This document shows positions 25,747-34,157 of a stretch of 64,000 nucleotides of DNA, one piece after another. The stretch is taken from assembly GCF_006496635.1 (NCBI RefSeq), contig NZ_CP022958.1, positions 5,270,001-5,334,000 of the forward strand. Reading direction: 5' to 3'. The notes beneath the pieces are model-generated. The model was given only the letters and a program-made list of their open reading frames with translations, was not told where the DNA came from and did not search any database. The translations under genes were made by a program, and so were the position numbers. The stretch is from Azoarcus sp. DD4. GTDB taxonomy: Bacteria; Pseudomonadota; Gammaproteobacteria; Burkholderiales; Rhodocyclaceae. Every line of letters begins with the position of its first letter. The first letter of the stretch is position 1.

Positions 25747-28473
25747 ATGAGCGAAATCAGTCGGGTAGCCTCGTTCGGCAAACTCAACAGCCTGGCCTAC
25801 AAGGCGATGGAAGGCGCCACGGTGTTCTGCAAGCTGCGCGGCAATCCCTATGTGGAGCTGGAGCACTGGCTGCAGCAGCTGCTGCAGAATGAAGACACCG
25901 ACCTGCATCGCATCGTGCGCCATTTCGAGATCGACGCCGCACGACTCGCCGCAGACATGACCACGGCGCTCGACCGCCTGCCGCGCGGCTCGACCTCGAT
26001 CTCCGACCTGTCCGCCAATCTCGACACCGCGGTCGAGCGCGGCTGGGTATATGGCTCGCTGATGTTCGGCGACCGCCAGATCCGCAGCGGCTACCTGCTG
26101 GTCGGCATGCTCAAGACGCCCTCGCTGCGCAATGCGCTGATGGCGATCTCGCGCCAGTTCGAACGCGTGCGCCCCGACGTGCTCACCGACGAGTTTCCCA
26201 AGATCGTCGCCGGCTCGCCGGAAGACCAGCTCGCCGCGCGCGACGGCTCCGGCAGCCAGCCCGGCGAAGAAAGCGGCGCGATCGCACCGGCGCAGATGGG
26301 CAAGCAGGAGGCGCTGAAGAAGTTCACCGTGGACCTCACCGAGCAGGCCCGCTCCGGCAAGATGGACCCCATCGTCGGCCGCGACGAGGAGATCCGCCAG
26401 GTCATCGACATCCTGATGCGCCGCCGCCAGAACAACCCCATCCTCACCGGCGAGGCCGGCGTCGGCAAGACCGCGGTGGTGGAGGGCTTCGCCCAGCGCA
26501 TCGTCAAGGGCGACGTGCCGCCGGCGCTCAAGGACGTCAGCCTGCTGACGCTGGACATCGGCCTGCTGCAGGCCGGCGCCAGCATGAAGGGCGAATTCGA
26601 ACAGCGCCTGCGCTCGGTGATCGAGGAAGTCCAGGCCTCGCCCAAGCCCATCATCCTGTTCATCGACGAAGCCCACACCCTGGTTGGCGCCGGCGGCGCG
26701 GCCGGCACCGGCGATGCCGCCAACCTGCTCAAGCCGGCGCTGGCACGCGGCACCCTGCGCACCGTGGCCGCCACCACCTTCGCCGAGTACAAGAAGTACT
26801 TCGAAAAGGACCCGGCACTCACCCGCCGCTTCCAGGTGGTGCAGGTCGACGAGCCGTCCGAGGAAAAGGGCGTGCTGATGCTGCGCGGCGTCGCCACCAT
26901 GATGGAGAAGCACCACAAGGTGCAGATCCTCGACGAGGCGCTGGAAGCCGCGGTCAAGCTGTCGCACCGATACATCCCGGCGCGCCAGCTGCCGGACAAG
27001 GCGGTGAGCCTGCTCGACACCGCCTGCGCACGGGTGGCGATCAGCCTGCACGCGACCCCGGCCGAGGTGGACGACAGTCAGCGCCGCATCGAATCGCTGG
27101 AAACCGAGCTGGCGATCATAGACCGCGAGAAAGCAATCGGTTTCGACACCGCCGAGCGCGAGGCGCACTGCAACAGCCTGCTCGCGGCCGAACGCGAACG
27201 CCTGGCCGCGCTCGAACAGCGCTGGCAGGAAGAAAAGGCCCTGGTCGACCGCCTGCTGGCGCTGCGCGGCAAGCTGCGCGCCGGCAACAAGCCGGTGGAA
27301 GGCACCGGCAGCAAGCTGGAGGCCGCCGCGGACGCCGCCGCGCCGGCCGGCGGCGAAGCGGTCGCTGCCCAGCCGGAGGAAAGCCGCGAGCAGCTGCTGG
27401 CCGAGCTGGTCGATGTGCAAGGCCGGCTCGCCGCGCTGCAGGGTGAAGACCCGCTGATCCTGCCCACGGTGGATTACCAGGCCGTGGCCTCGGTGGTAGC
27501 CGACTGGACCGGCATCCCGGTCGGACGCATGGCCCGCAACGAGGTCGAGACCATCCTCAAGCTCGCCGACAACCTCGGCAAGCGCGTCATCGGCCAGGAC
27601 CACGCCATGGAGATGATCGCCAAGCGCATCCAGACCTCGCGCGCCGGGCTGGACAACCCCAACAAGCCGATCGGGGTGTTCATGCTGGCCGGCACATCCG
27701 GCGTCGGCAAGACCGAAACCGCGCTGGCGCTGGCCGAAGCGCTCTACGGCGGCGAGCAGAACCTCATCACCATCAACATGAGCGAGTTCCAGGAAGCACA
27801 CACGGTGTCTACGCTCAAGGGGGCGCCGCCGGGCTACGTCGGCTACGGCGAAGGCGGCGTGCTGACCGAAGCGGTGCGGCGCAAGCCCTACAGCGTGGTA
27901 CTGCTCGACGAGGTCGAGAAGGCCCACCCGGACGTGCACGAGATCTTCTTCCAGGTCTTCGACAAGGGCTTCATGGAAGACGGCGAAGGCCGCTACATCA
28001 ACTTCAAGAACACCCTGATCCTGCTCACCACCAACGCCGGCACCGACCTGATCGCCGGCATGTGCAAGGACCCGGACCTGCTGCCCGAACCGGACGGTCT
28101 GGCCAAGGCCCTGCGCGAACCGCTGCTGAAGATCTTCCCGCCGGCGCTGCTCGGCCGCCTCGTCACGATCCCCTACTACCCGCTGTCCGACGAGATGCTG
28201 GGCAAGATCGTGCAGCTGCAGCTGGGCCGCATCAAGAAGCGCATCGAGGAGCACCACAAGGTGCCCTTCGAGTACAGCGACGAAGTGGTCAAGCTGGTGG
28301 TCAGCCGCTGCACCGAGACCGAATCCGGTGGCCGCATGATCGACGCCATCCTCACCAACACCATGCTGCCCGACCTGTCGCGCGCCTTCCTCGAGCGGAT
28401 GATAGGCGGCGAGCCGATCGCGCGCGTCAGCGTCGGCGTCGACAACGCCGACTTCCACTACGTGTTCGGCTGA
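25747..28473 (+). CDS. clpV: T6SS ATPase ClpV (TssH)
   Basis: A 908-residue Clp/Hsp100 AAA+ ATPase. The N-terminal double Clp repeat domain (about residues 1-150, binds contracted sheath) is followed by AAA domain 1 with Walker A GEAGVGKT (235-242) and Walker B LFIDEAH, a coiled-coil middle domain (about 435-560), and AAA domain 2 with Walker A GTSGVGKT (649-656) and VLLDEVEKAH. The N-terminus (EISRVASFGKLNSLAYKAMEGA) is of ClpV rather than ClpB type. ClpV disassembles contracted TssBC sheaths for reuse. It is separated from tssG by the foldback element. Confidence 0.97.
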   Translation: MSEISRVASFGKLNSLAYKAMEGATVFCKLRGNPYVELEHWLQQLLQNEDTDLHRIVRHFEIDAARLAADMTTALDRLPRGSTSISDLSANLDTAVERGWVYGSLMFGDRQIRSGYLLVGMLKTPSLRNALMAISRQFERVRPDVLTDEFPKIVAGSPEDQLAARDGSGSQPGEESGAIAPAQMGKQEALKKFTVDLTEQARSGKMDPIVGRDEEIRQVIDILMRRRQNNPILTGEAGVGKTAVVEGFAQRIVKGDVPPALKDVSLLTLDIGLLQAGASMKGEFEQRLRSVIEEVQASPKPIILFIDEAHTLVGAGGAAGTGDAANLLKPALARGTLRTVAATTFAEYKKYFEKDPALTRRFQVVQVDEPSEEKGVLMLRGVATMMEKHHKVQILDEALEAAVKLSHRYIPARQLPDKAVSLLDTACARVAISLHATPAEVDDSQRRIESLETELAIIDREKAIGFDTAEREAHCNSLLAAERERLAALEQRWQEEKALVDRLLALRGKLRAGNKPVEGTGSKLEAAADAAAPAGGEAVAAQPEESREQLLAELVDVQGRLAALQGEDPLILPTVDYQAVASVVADWTGIPVGRMARNEVETILKLADNLGKRVIGQDHAMEMIAKRIQTSRAGLDNPNKPIGVFMLAGTSGVGKTETALALAEALYGGEQNLITINMSEFQEAHTVSTLKGAPPGYVGYGEGGVLTEAVRRKPYSVVLLDEVEKAHPDVHEIFFQVFDKGFMEDGEGRYINFKNTLILLTTNAGTDLIAGMCKDPDLLPEPDGLAKALREPLLKIFPPALLGRLVTIPYYPLSDEMLGKIVQLQLGRIKKRIEEHHKVPFEYSDEVVKLVVSRCTETESGGRMIDAILTNTMLPDLSRAFLERMIGGEPIARVSVGVDNADFHYVFG

Positions 28474-28495
28474 GCCGGGCTCCAGGAGACAACCG

Positions 28496-29506
28496 GTGGG
28501 CAAGTTCACCGAGATCTATACCAAGGCGAAGGACGTTCTCGCCAACCAGGACTTCGACAAGGACTGGCAAGCCTTCCTCAACTCGGAATGCAAGGTGAAG
28601 GCCTTGTTCGGCGCCGACGGCTTCGACGTGGCCCGCGCGCAGGATCCGGAACGGGTCCGCAAGCGGCTGCGCGAGCTGTCGAAGTGGAACAAGCGGATCG
28701 GCGCGGTGATCGTCGAAGCGGCCACCAACCCGGCCTCGGCCGGCACGCTGGCCGAGCGCGCCGCCGCGCTGAAGATGGTCCGCCACGTCTATCGCATCAG
28801 CAAGAAGGGTGCGCAGAGCGTGTGGGTCTATTCGCCGCCCAAGGCCTACACCAAGGGCATCTTCGACGAGATCGCAGGCGACGCCAAGGCGGTCGAGGCC
28901 AAGCTCAACAACGAGCGCAAGATCTTCTCCTCCACCGAGATGCAGTGGATGGCCTCCGCGCTGGCGGTGGCGCTGAAGATCTCCGAGGACGCCAAGGCCA
29001 AGCTGAGCGGCACCACCGGCAAGGCCGCCGACACCGATGCCATGGTGAAGCGCTGGTTCCTCGACGAGGACAGCGGCGACGCCGAACTGGCCAGCGCGCG
29101 AGCCAAGCTGCTCGCCGGTTTCCAGAAGATCGCGGTGGCCTGCGCGTCGGACAAGCTGGTCTTCACCGACTACGTAGACTGGATCAAGACCCGCAACAAG
29201 TACTTCGGCGCGGCCTTCCGCGGTGGCGAGGGCGGCGGCTTCCCGGTCATCTACCTGGAGGGCGCCTTCACCCGCCTCACCGGCAACACCGGCAAGATGT
29301 GGCTGTGCGCGGAAACCATCATCCACGAATTCTCCCACCACGAGGTCAGCACCCGCGACCACCGCTACGACAGCAGCGGCCTCAAACCGTCCAAGACGAC
29401 CCTGCCCTACGCCAAGGCGATAGAGAATGCCGACAGCTGGGGCTACTTCGCGCTCGACCTCGCCGGCTACCTGTCGACGTCCGACCGCAGCAAGGTGCTG
29501 AAGTAG
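28496..29506 (+). CDS. M35-like (aspzincin) metallopeptidase, candidate T6SS effector
   Basis: A 336-residue protein with a zinc site in its last third: HEFSH (277-281), followed by STRDHRYD, which lines up with the GTDDHxYG segment of deuterolysin/Lys-endopeptidase M35 enzymes (third ligand Asp 288), then AIENADSWGYF, the conserved NADSxxYF of that family. The N-terminal 200 residues are helical and charged and unrecognised; no signal peptide, PAAR, VgrG or Hcp domain is present, so it would be a cargo effector. GTG start with an AGGAG site 7 bases upstream, 22 bases after clpV. Two small paralogous genes follow, as expected for immunity genes. Effector role is inferred. Confidence 0.8.
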   Translation: MGKFTEIYTKAKDVLANQDFDKDWQAFLNSECKVKALFGADGFDVARAQDPERVRKRLRELSKWNKRIGAVIVEAATNPASAGTLAERAAALKMVRHVYRISKKGAQSVWVYSPPKAYTKGIFDEIAGDAKAVEAKLNNERKIFSSTEMQWMASALAVALKISEDAKAKLSGTTGKAADTDAMVKRWFLDEDSGDAELASARAKLLAGFQKIAVACASDKLVFTDYVDWIKTRNKYFGAAFRGGEGGGFPVIYLEGAFTRLTGNTGKMWLCAETIIHEFSHHEVSTRDHRYDSSGLKPSKTTLPYAKAIENADSWGYFALDLAGYLSTSDRSKVLK

Positions 29507-29528
29507 GCAAAGGTAAGGAGACCGCAAC

Positions 29529-29873
29529 ATGATCGACGACGAATCCGGCCTGCCCGCCCCCAAGCGGGTCGGCCCTCCCGAGGTGGAACCGGTCACGTTG
29601 GGCGGCCTGCGCTTCGAGGCCGTGCACTGGGGACGGGAGCGCGGCCTCGGCCAGAACGGCGGCTACATCGAGGCCTTCGACGCCGCTACCGGTGCGGCAC
29701 TGTGGCTGCTGCGCATCTACGCCATCGACTACCGCGACGACCTCGAAGAGGACGTGCAGGATCTCTTCATCGAGGAACTCAAGGCCGGGCCGCGCGGCAA
29801 GCTGACGGTGCTCGACGAGCAGGGCCGCCGCTTCGCCGTAGACCCGGCCACCCGCAGCGTGACGCAACGCTGA
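29529..29873 (+). CDS. candidate cytosolic immunity protein (paralog of next gene)
   Basis: A 114-residue soluble protein of unrecognised family. Core sequence includes GGLRFEAVHWGR, GGYIEAFDAATGAALWLLRIY and LEEDVQDLFIEELKAG. It lacks a signal peptide. The following gene encodes a protein that aligns over about 100 residues with a little over half identical positions by eye, but with a signal peptide added. It starts 23 bases after the metallopeptidase (AAGGAG ribosome site) and ends 6 bases before the paralog. The tight linkage suggests immunity against the metallopeptidase; this is inference. Confidence 0.75.
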   Translation: MIDDESGLPAPKRVGPPEVEPVTLGGLRFEAVHWGRERGLGQNGGYIEAFDAATGAALWLLRIYAIDYRDDLEEDVQDLFIEELKAGPRGKLTVLDEQGRRFAVDPATRSVTQR

Positions 29874-29879
29874 GCCCCC

Positions 29880-30293
29880 ATGCACCCTACCCGCCCAGCC
29901 CTCGGCCTTGCCCTGCTGCTGTGCCTGCTGGCCGGCGTCGGCGCCAGTCCGCTCGCGGCCGCCGACGCACCGGCTGCCAAGCGCGTCGCGCCGGCCCCGG
30001 TGCGGCCGGTGACGGTGGCCGGCATCCGCTACGAAGCGGTGCTCGCCACCCGCGCCCGCGGTCTGCCGCAGGAAGGCGGCTACGTCGCCGCCATCGACAT
30101 CAGGACCGGCAGCGAGCTGTGGCTGCAGCGCATCTACGAAACGCAGTACGAACCCCGTCTGGAAGAGGACGTCCAGGACATCTTCATCCTCCGCATGAAG
30201 GCCGGCGCGGGTGGCAGGACGCTGGAGATCGTCGACGAACTCGACCGCCGCTACAGCCTGGACCTTGCCACCCGCCAGGTCCGGCGCCGCTGA
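29880..30293 (+). CDS. candidate periplasmic immunity protein (signal-peptide paralog)
   Basis: A 137-residue protein with an N-terminal signal peptide (about residues 1-28, ending SPLAAADA) and a mature domain homologous to the preceding gene: GIRYEAVLATRARGLPQEGGY, GSELWLQRIY, LEEDVQDIFI. The absence of a cysteine at the cleavage site argues for a free periplasmic protein. A pair of related proteins placed in cytosol and periplasm next to a secreted protease would protect both compartments. Family not recognised; role inferred. Confidence 0.75.
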   Translation: MHPTRPALGLALLLCLLAGVGASPLAAADAPAAKRVAPAPVRPVTVAGIRYEAVLATRARGLPQEGGYVAAIDIRTGSELWLQRIYETQYEPRLEEDVQDIFILRMKAGAGGRTLEIVDELDRRYSLDLATRQVRRR

Positions 30294-30318
30294 CCTCCTC
30301 CGCCGCACAGAACACACC

Positions 30319-31674
30319 ATGACAGACACCTCCGACCAGCAGCCCATGCCCACCGAGATGACGATAGACGACGCCGTCGCCTACGCCACCCGCCTGCACC
30401 GCATCGGCGAGCTCGACGCCGCCGAGACCCTGTACCGCCGCGTGCTCGAAGTTGCGCCCGACCACCCCGATGCGCTCAACTTCCTCGGCATCGCCCGCCA
30501 CCAGCGTGGCCACATCGAGGAATCGATCGCGCTGATGCGGCGCAGCCTGGCGCTGCGACCGGATGCGCCGGGCGTGTGGAACAACCTCGGCAACATCCTG
30601 CTCGACCTCGGCTACTTCGACGACGCCGGCGAAGCCTACGAGCAATGCATCCGCCTCGCGCCGGACGAACCGCTGGTGCGCAACAACCTCGGCGTGCTGC
30701 GCCGTTCGCAGGGCCGCGTGGCGGAGGCGGAAGCCGCCTACCGCCAGGTGCTGGCGCGCGACCCGAAGAACATCGACGCCCACAACAACCTCGGCAACCT
30801 GCTCGCCGGCCTCGGCCGCGTCGAGGAAGCGGTGCGCCACTACTGCGAGACCATCGCGCTGATGCCGGCCAACCCGGCGGCGCGCAAGATGCTCGGCTAC
30901 GCCTACTACATGCTCGGCCGCTACGAGGAGGCGGCCGACTTCTACCGCGCCTGGCTGGCCGAGGAACCGGACAACCCCACCGCGCGTCACCACCTCGCCG
31001 CCTGCACCGGCCAGGACGTGCCCGAGCGCGCCGCCGACATCTACGTGGAAAGCGTGTTCGACGGTTTTGCCGACAGTTTCGACGCCAAGCTCGCGGCGCT
31101 CACCTACCGCGCTCCGCAACTGGTGGCGGACGCGGTCGCCGCCCTGTACGGCGAAGGCGGCCGCCAGCTCGACGTACTCGACGCCGGCTGCGGCACCGGC
31201 CTGTGCGGACCGCTGCTCGCGTCCCACGCGCGCAGCCTGATCGGCATCGACCTGTCGCAGCCCATGCTGTTCAAGGCCGAAGGCCGCGGCGTCTACGACC
31301 AGTTACTGAAAGCCGAACTGACCGCCTTCCTGCAGCAGGCCCCCGCCGGCAGCTACGACCTGATCGTGTCGGCCGACACCCTGTGCTACTTCGGTGCGCT
31401 CGAAGCTGTCTTCGCCGGCGCCCTGCAGGCCTTGAGGGCCGGCGGCGCACTGGTCTTCACCGTCGAGATGGCGGCCGACGCCAGCGCTGACGACGGCCGC
31501 GGCTACCTGCTCGCGCCCCACGGGCGCTACGTCCACCGCCCGGCCTACGTCACCCGCGCGCTCGCCGAGGCGGGCTTCGGCGAGATCGCCGGCGCCGAGG
31601 TGGAGTTGCGCACCGAAGGCGGCAAGCCCGTCCCCGGTTTGCTGTGTACTGCGGTCAAGGCGCGCGGCCACTGA
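30319..31674 (+). CDS. TPR-repeat SAM-dependent methyltransferase
   Basis: A 451-residue protein. Residues about 15-240 form six or seven tetratricopeptide repeats (for example WNNLGNILLDLGYFDDAGEAYE and AHNNLGNLLAGLGRVEEAVRHY). The C-terminal part is a class I methyltransferase with motif I VLDAGCGTGLCGPLL near residue 290, LIGIDLSQPML, and YDLIVSADTLCYFG. The ATG at 30319 begins the conserved part. It is 25 bases after the candidate immunity gene, last in the rightward T6SS transcript. Such TPR-methyltransferases modify unknown protein or small-molecule targets; a role in the secretion system is unproven. Confidence 0.85.
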   Translation: MTDTSDQQPMPTEMTIDDAVAYATRLHRIGELDAAETLYRRVLEVAPDHPDALNFLGIARHQRGHIEESIALMRRSLALRPDAPGVWNNLGNILLDLGYFDDAGEAYEQCIRLAPDEPLVRNNLGVLRRSQGRVAEAEAAYRQVLARDPKNIDAHNNLGNLLAGLGRVEEAVRHYCETIALMPANPAARKMLGYAYYMLGRYEEAADFYRAWLAEEPDNPTARHHLAACTGQDVPERAADIYVESVFDGFADSFDAKLAALTYRAPQLVADAVAALYGEGGRQLDVLDAGCGTGLCGPLLASHARSLIGIDLSQPMLFKAEGRGVYDQLLKAELTAFLQQAPAGSYDLIVSADTLCYFGALEAVFAGALQALRAGGALVFTVEMAADASADDGRGYLLAPHGRYVHRPAYVTRALAEAGFGEIAGAEVELRTEGGKPVPGLLCTAVKARGH

Positions 31675-31777
31675 GGCCGGCGCTTCCGAAGACGCCCCCG
31701 GCAGAGAAGCCCCGGCGGTGCGATCGAGCCGGCCCCGCCGTCCTTGGCCCACACCCCGGAGCGATTGAGCTCCGTCG

Positions 31778-33214
31778 CTAGCGCTTGGCGAGATCGGCGA
31801 GAAAACGGCTGCGCGCCGCCGCGTCGTCTATGTGGCCGGCCAGCGTCGCGTGCAGCGCGGCAAGGTCTGCGGCGTCGCGCGCCGCCTTCTTGACCAGCAC
31901 GCCGGCGATAGGGCCGAGCTGGCGGGCGAGGGCCCGCGTGGCCTGCTCGATGTCCCCGGCGGTGACGCCGACACGCGTGGCAGGCGCCGGGCTGGCGCTG
32001 GTTGCCGGGCTGCTTGCCGCGGTCGTCGGGCTGGCGGCCGGCGACCTGAGCCCGAGGCGCGTCAGGCCGTCGCGGAAACCGCGGCGCGCCTCGTCGGTGT
32101 CGAGCTTGTCGGCGATCTGGCTGTAGAGCTCGCCGAGGTCGGCGGCGGTATTGGCCGCCTTGCGCACGATCACCCGCGCCAGCGGACCGATATAGGCCGC
32201 AAGCTGACGTTCCACCGTCTTCAGCGTGTCTTCCTGCCACTGCGTCGGACTGCCGACTGCAGCGGTGGCCGGCACCGGGGTCGCAGCCGGCCCGGCCGCC
32301 TGCCCCTGCTGCATGGCCGCCAGGCTGGCCCGCAGCGCCTCGGCGGTCATCACCACGGTCTCCTCGGACACCACCGGGCTGGGCGGGGTGCGGAAGGTCT
32401 GCTCATAGGCCTCGCTCAGCGCGGCCCGGAAGGCCGCGGCATCGGCGTAGCGGTCGTCGGCACGCTTGGCCAGCGCCCGTGCGCAAATGACGTCGAACAA
32501 GGTGGACAGGCCCGCCACATGCGAGGATGGCGGCGGCTGCAGCACGTTGCACACCTGATAGGCCATCGCGTCCATGCTGCCGCTGAAGGGGCGCTTGCCG
32601 GTGAGCAGTTCGTAGAACACCACGCCGGCGGCGAACAGATCGGCGCGGTGGTCCACCGCCAGGCCGAGGAACTGCTCCGGCGCCATGGCATTCGGGGTGC
32701 CGATGATGGAGCCGACCTGGGTCAGGTTGGTGGTGTCGATGCGGGCGATGCCGAAGTCGGTGATCTTAAGCTTGCCGCTGCCGGTGATCAGCAGGTTTGC
32801 GGCCTTGATGTCGCGATGGATCACGCCGCGCTGGTGCACGTAGTCCAGCGCCTCGAGCAGCTGCACCATGATGCTGACCACGTCGCCGATGGGCATGCGC
32901 GCGTCGTGCTTCATGAACTGGCCGAGGCCGCAGCCGTCGACATATTCCATGGCGATGTAGGCGACGTCGGCGTCCTCGCCGAAATCGTAGATCGCCACGA
33001 TGCCGGGATGATTGAGCCGGCCGGCGGCGCGCGCCTCGTTGCGGAAGCGTTCGACCATGCCGGCACTGCCGCCCTCCATCAGTTCGCGGCGTATGGTCTT
33101 CAGCGCCACGCTGCGGTCGATGGAAGGATCGTGCGCCTTGTAGACCGTGCCCATGCCGCCCCTGCCGAGGACGCCAAGGATTTCGTACTTGCCGAGGCGG
33201 CGCGGTGCGTTCAT
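31778..33214 (-). CDS. soluble Ser/Thr kinase with duplicated C-terminal domain
   Basis: A 478-residue kinase of the PknB type: GRGGMG (17-22), K39, HRDIKAAN with catalytic Asp 135, DFG (153-155), and GTPNAMAPE where most have GTPxYMAPE. After a linker containing ETVVMT come two related 50-60-residue helical units, one near 325-385 (LAAYIGPLARVIVRKAAN) and one at the C-terminus (LARQLGPIAGVLVKKAAR), resembling what I recall as DUF8082. There is no membrane segment. It follows the heme-sensor gene by 10 bases in one transcript. This is the second Ser/Thr kinase of the island, distinct in design from the DUF4384 kinase. Confidence 0.88.
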   Translation of the reverse strand: MNAPRRLGKYEILGVLGRGGMGTVYKAHDPSIDRSVALKTIRRELMEGGSAGMVERFRNEARAAGRLNHPGIVAIYDFGEDADVAYIAMEYVDGCGLGQFMKHDARMPIGDVVSIMVQLLEALDYVHQRGVIHRDIKAANLLITGSGKLKITDFGIARIDTTNLTQVGSIIGTPNAMAPEQFLGLAVDHRADLFAAGVVFYELLTGKRPFSGSMDAMAYQVCNVLQPPPSSHVAGLSTLFDVICARALAKRADDRYADAAAFRAALSEAYEQTFRTPPSPVVSEETVVMTAEALRASLAAMQQGQAAGPAATPVPATAAVGSPTQWQEDTLKTVERQLAAYIGPLARVIVRKAANTAADLGELYSQIADKLDTDEARRGFRDGLTRLGLRSPAASPTTAASSPATSASPAPATRVGVTAGDIEQATRALARQLGPIAGVLVKKAARDAADLAALHATLAGHIDDAAARSRFLADLAKR

Positions 33215-33224
33215 CGAAGAGGCC

Positions 33225-34097
33225 TCAGGATTCCAGCATCTTCAGCGCATGCACCAGGCTCTTGCGCATGCGCCCGAAGGATTCGGCCAGGGTGGAAATC
33301 TCGTCGCGGCCCCTGACCGGGAATTCCTCGACATCCATCTCGCCCAGGCTGACACGGTCGGCGATGCTGGCCAGACGCTTGACCGGTCGCACCACCAGGG
33401 TGATCAGCAGGATGTTGAGCAGCACGAAGATGAAGGCCACCAGCGCCACCAGCAGGGTCATGAAGACGCGGAAGGTGGCGTCGGCACGCTGGATGGGCAG
33501 GGCCATCGGCACGGACACCACCTGCGCGCCGACGATCTCGTTGTGCTGCCAGCCGAAGCCATTGGCGGTGCCGTAGCGGGAGATCATCGAAGCCGGCGCG
33601 GCATCGGGCACGCTGTGGCAGCGCAGGCAGGCAGGGTCCTTGATCTGGATCGGCCGCGCGAGAAAGAGTGTGCGCCCGGAAGGCGTATCGCGCTCGCCCA
33701 TGATCTCGGTCTGGCTGCTGTTGTTGCGGAAGGTGTTCACGATGTCGGCCTCCCAGTCCGCGGCACGGTCGCGCGGATTGGTCGGGTTGAGCGTGGCTTC
33801 CTTGTAGGTGTAGTCGGGGTACTCCTTGCGCAGCTCGTTGAAGTACTCGGTGGCCGCGTAGGCTGCCACCGTTTGCGGCAGGAACTCGTAATTGAGCTGG
33901 TTCTGCAGCAGCGGGTTGATCTGGCTGATGGTGTAGCCGCGCGCCGCCAGCGAACCCTGCATCATGATGCGGGCGTTCTGCAGGATCTCCTCGCGCGCAT
34001 TGCGCTGCAGCAGCTCGTGCGATACGTAGCCGGCGGCGGCGAGGCCGATCAGGATGACCAGGCTCAGCGCCAGATTGAACTTGACGATCAGTTTCAT
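33225..34097 (-). CDS. membrane c-heme sensor with HAMP domain (DUF3365/Tll0287-like)
   Basis: A 290-residue membrane protein. Helix 1 (about residues 8-27) and helix 2 (about 209-236) flank a periplasmic domain of the DUF3365/Tll0287-like type with one heme-attachment site CLRCH (157-161) and conserved YGTANGFGW after it. A HAMP linker (about 237-285, ending RDEISTLAESFGRMRKSL) lies in the cytoplasm and the protein ends there, with no kinase or MCP output of its own. The downstream gene, 10 bases away, is a soluble kinase, so signal transfer to it is plausible. Heme would be attached by the Ccm system encoded further right in the window. Confidence 0.85.
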   Translation of the reverse strand: MKLIVKFNLALSLVILIGLAAAGYVSHELLQRNAREEILQNARIMMQGSLAARGYTISQINPLLQNQLNYEFLPQTVAAYAATEYFNELRKEYPDYTYKEATLNPTNPRDRAADWEADIVNTFRNNSSQTEIMGERDTPSGRTLFLARPIQIKDPACLRCHSVPDAAPASMISRYGTANGFGWQHNEIVGAQVVSVPMALPIQRADATFRVFMTLLVALVAFIFVLLNILLITLVVRPVKRLASIADRVSLGEMDVEEFPVRGRDEISTLAESFGRMRKSLVHALKMLES

Positions 34098-34157
34098 GCA
34101 GGAACCTCGAAGTGTCGTTGTGCGGTGGCGGCGCGCGGCATGGGCCGGCGAGCCGGT

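Noticed and set aside
25684..28509. 941-codon minus-strand frame opposite clpV
   Set aside because: No motif and complete overlap with clpV, whose Walker motifs are intact.
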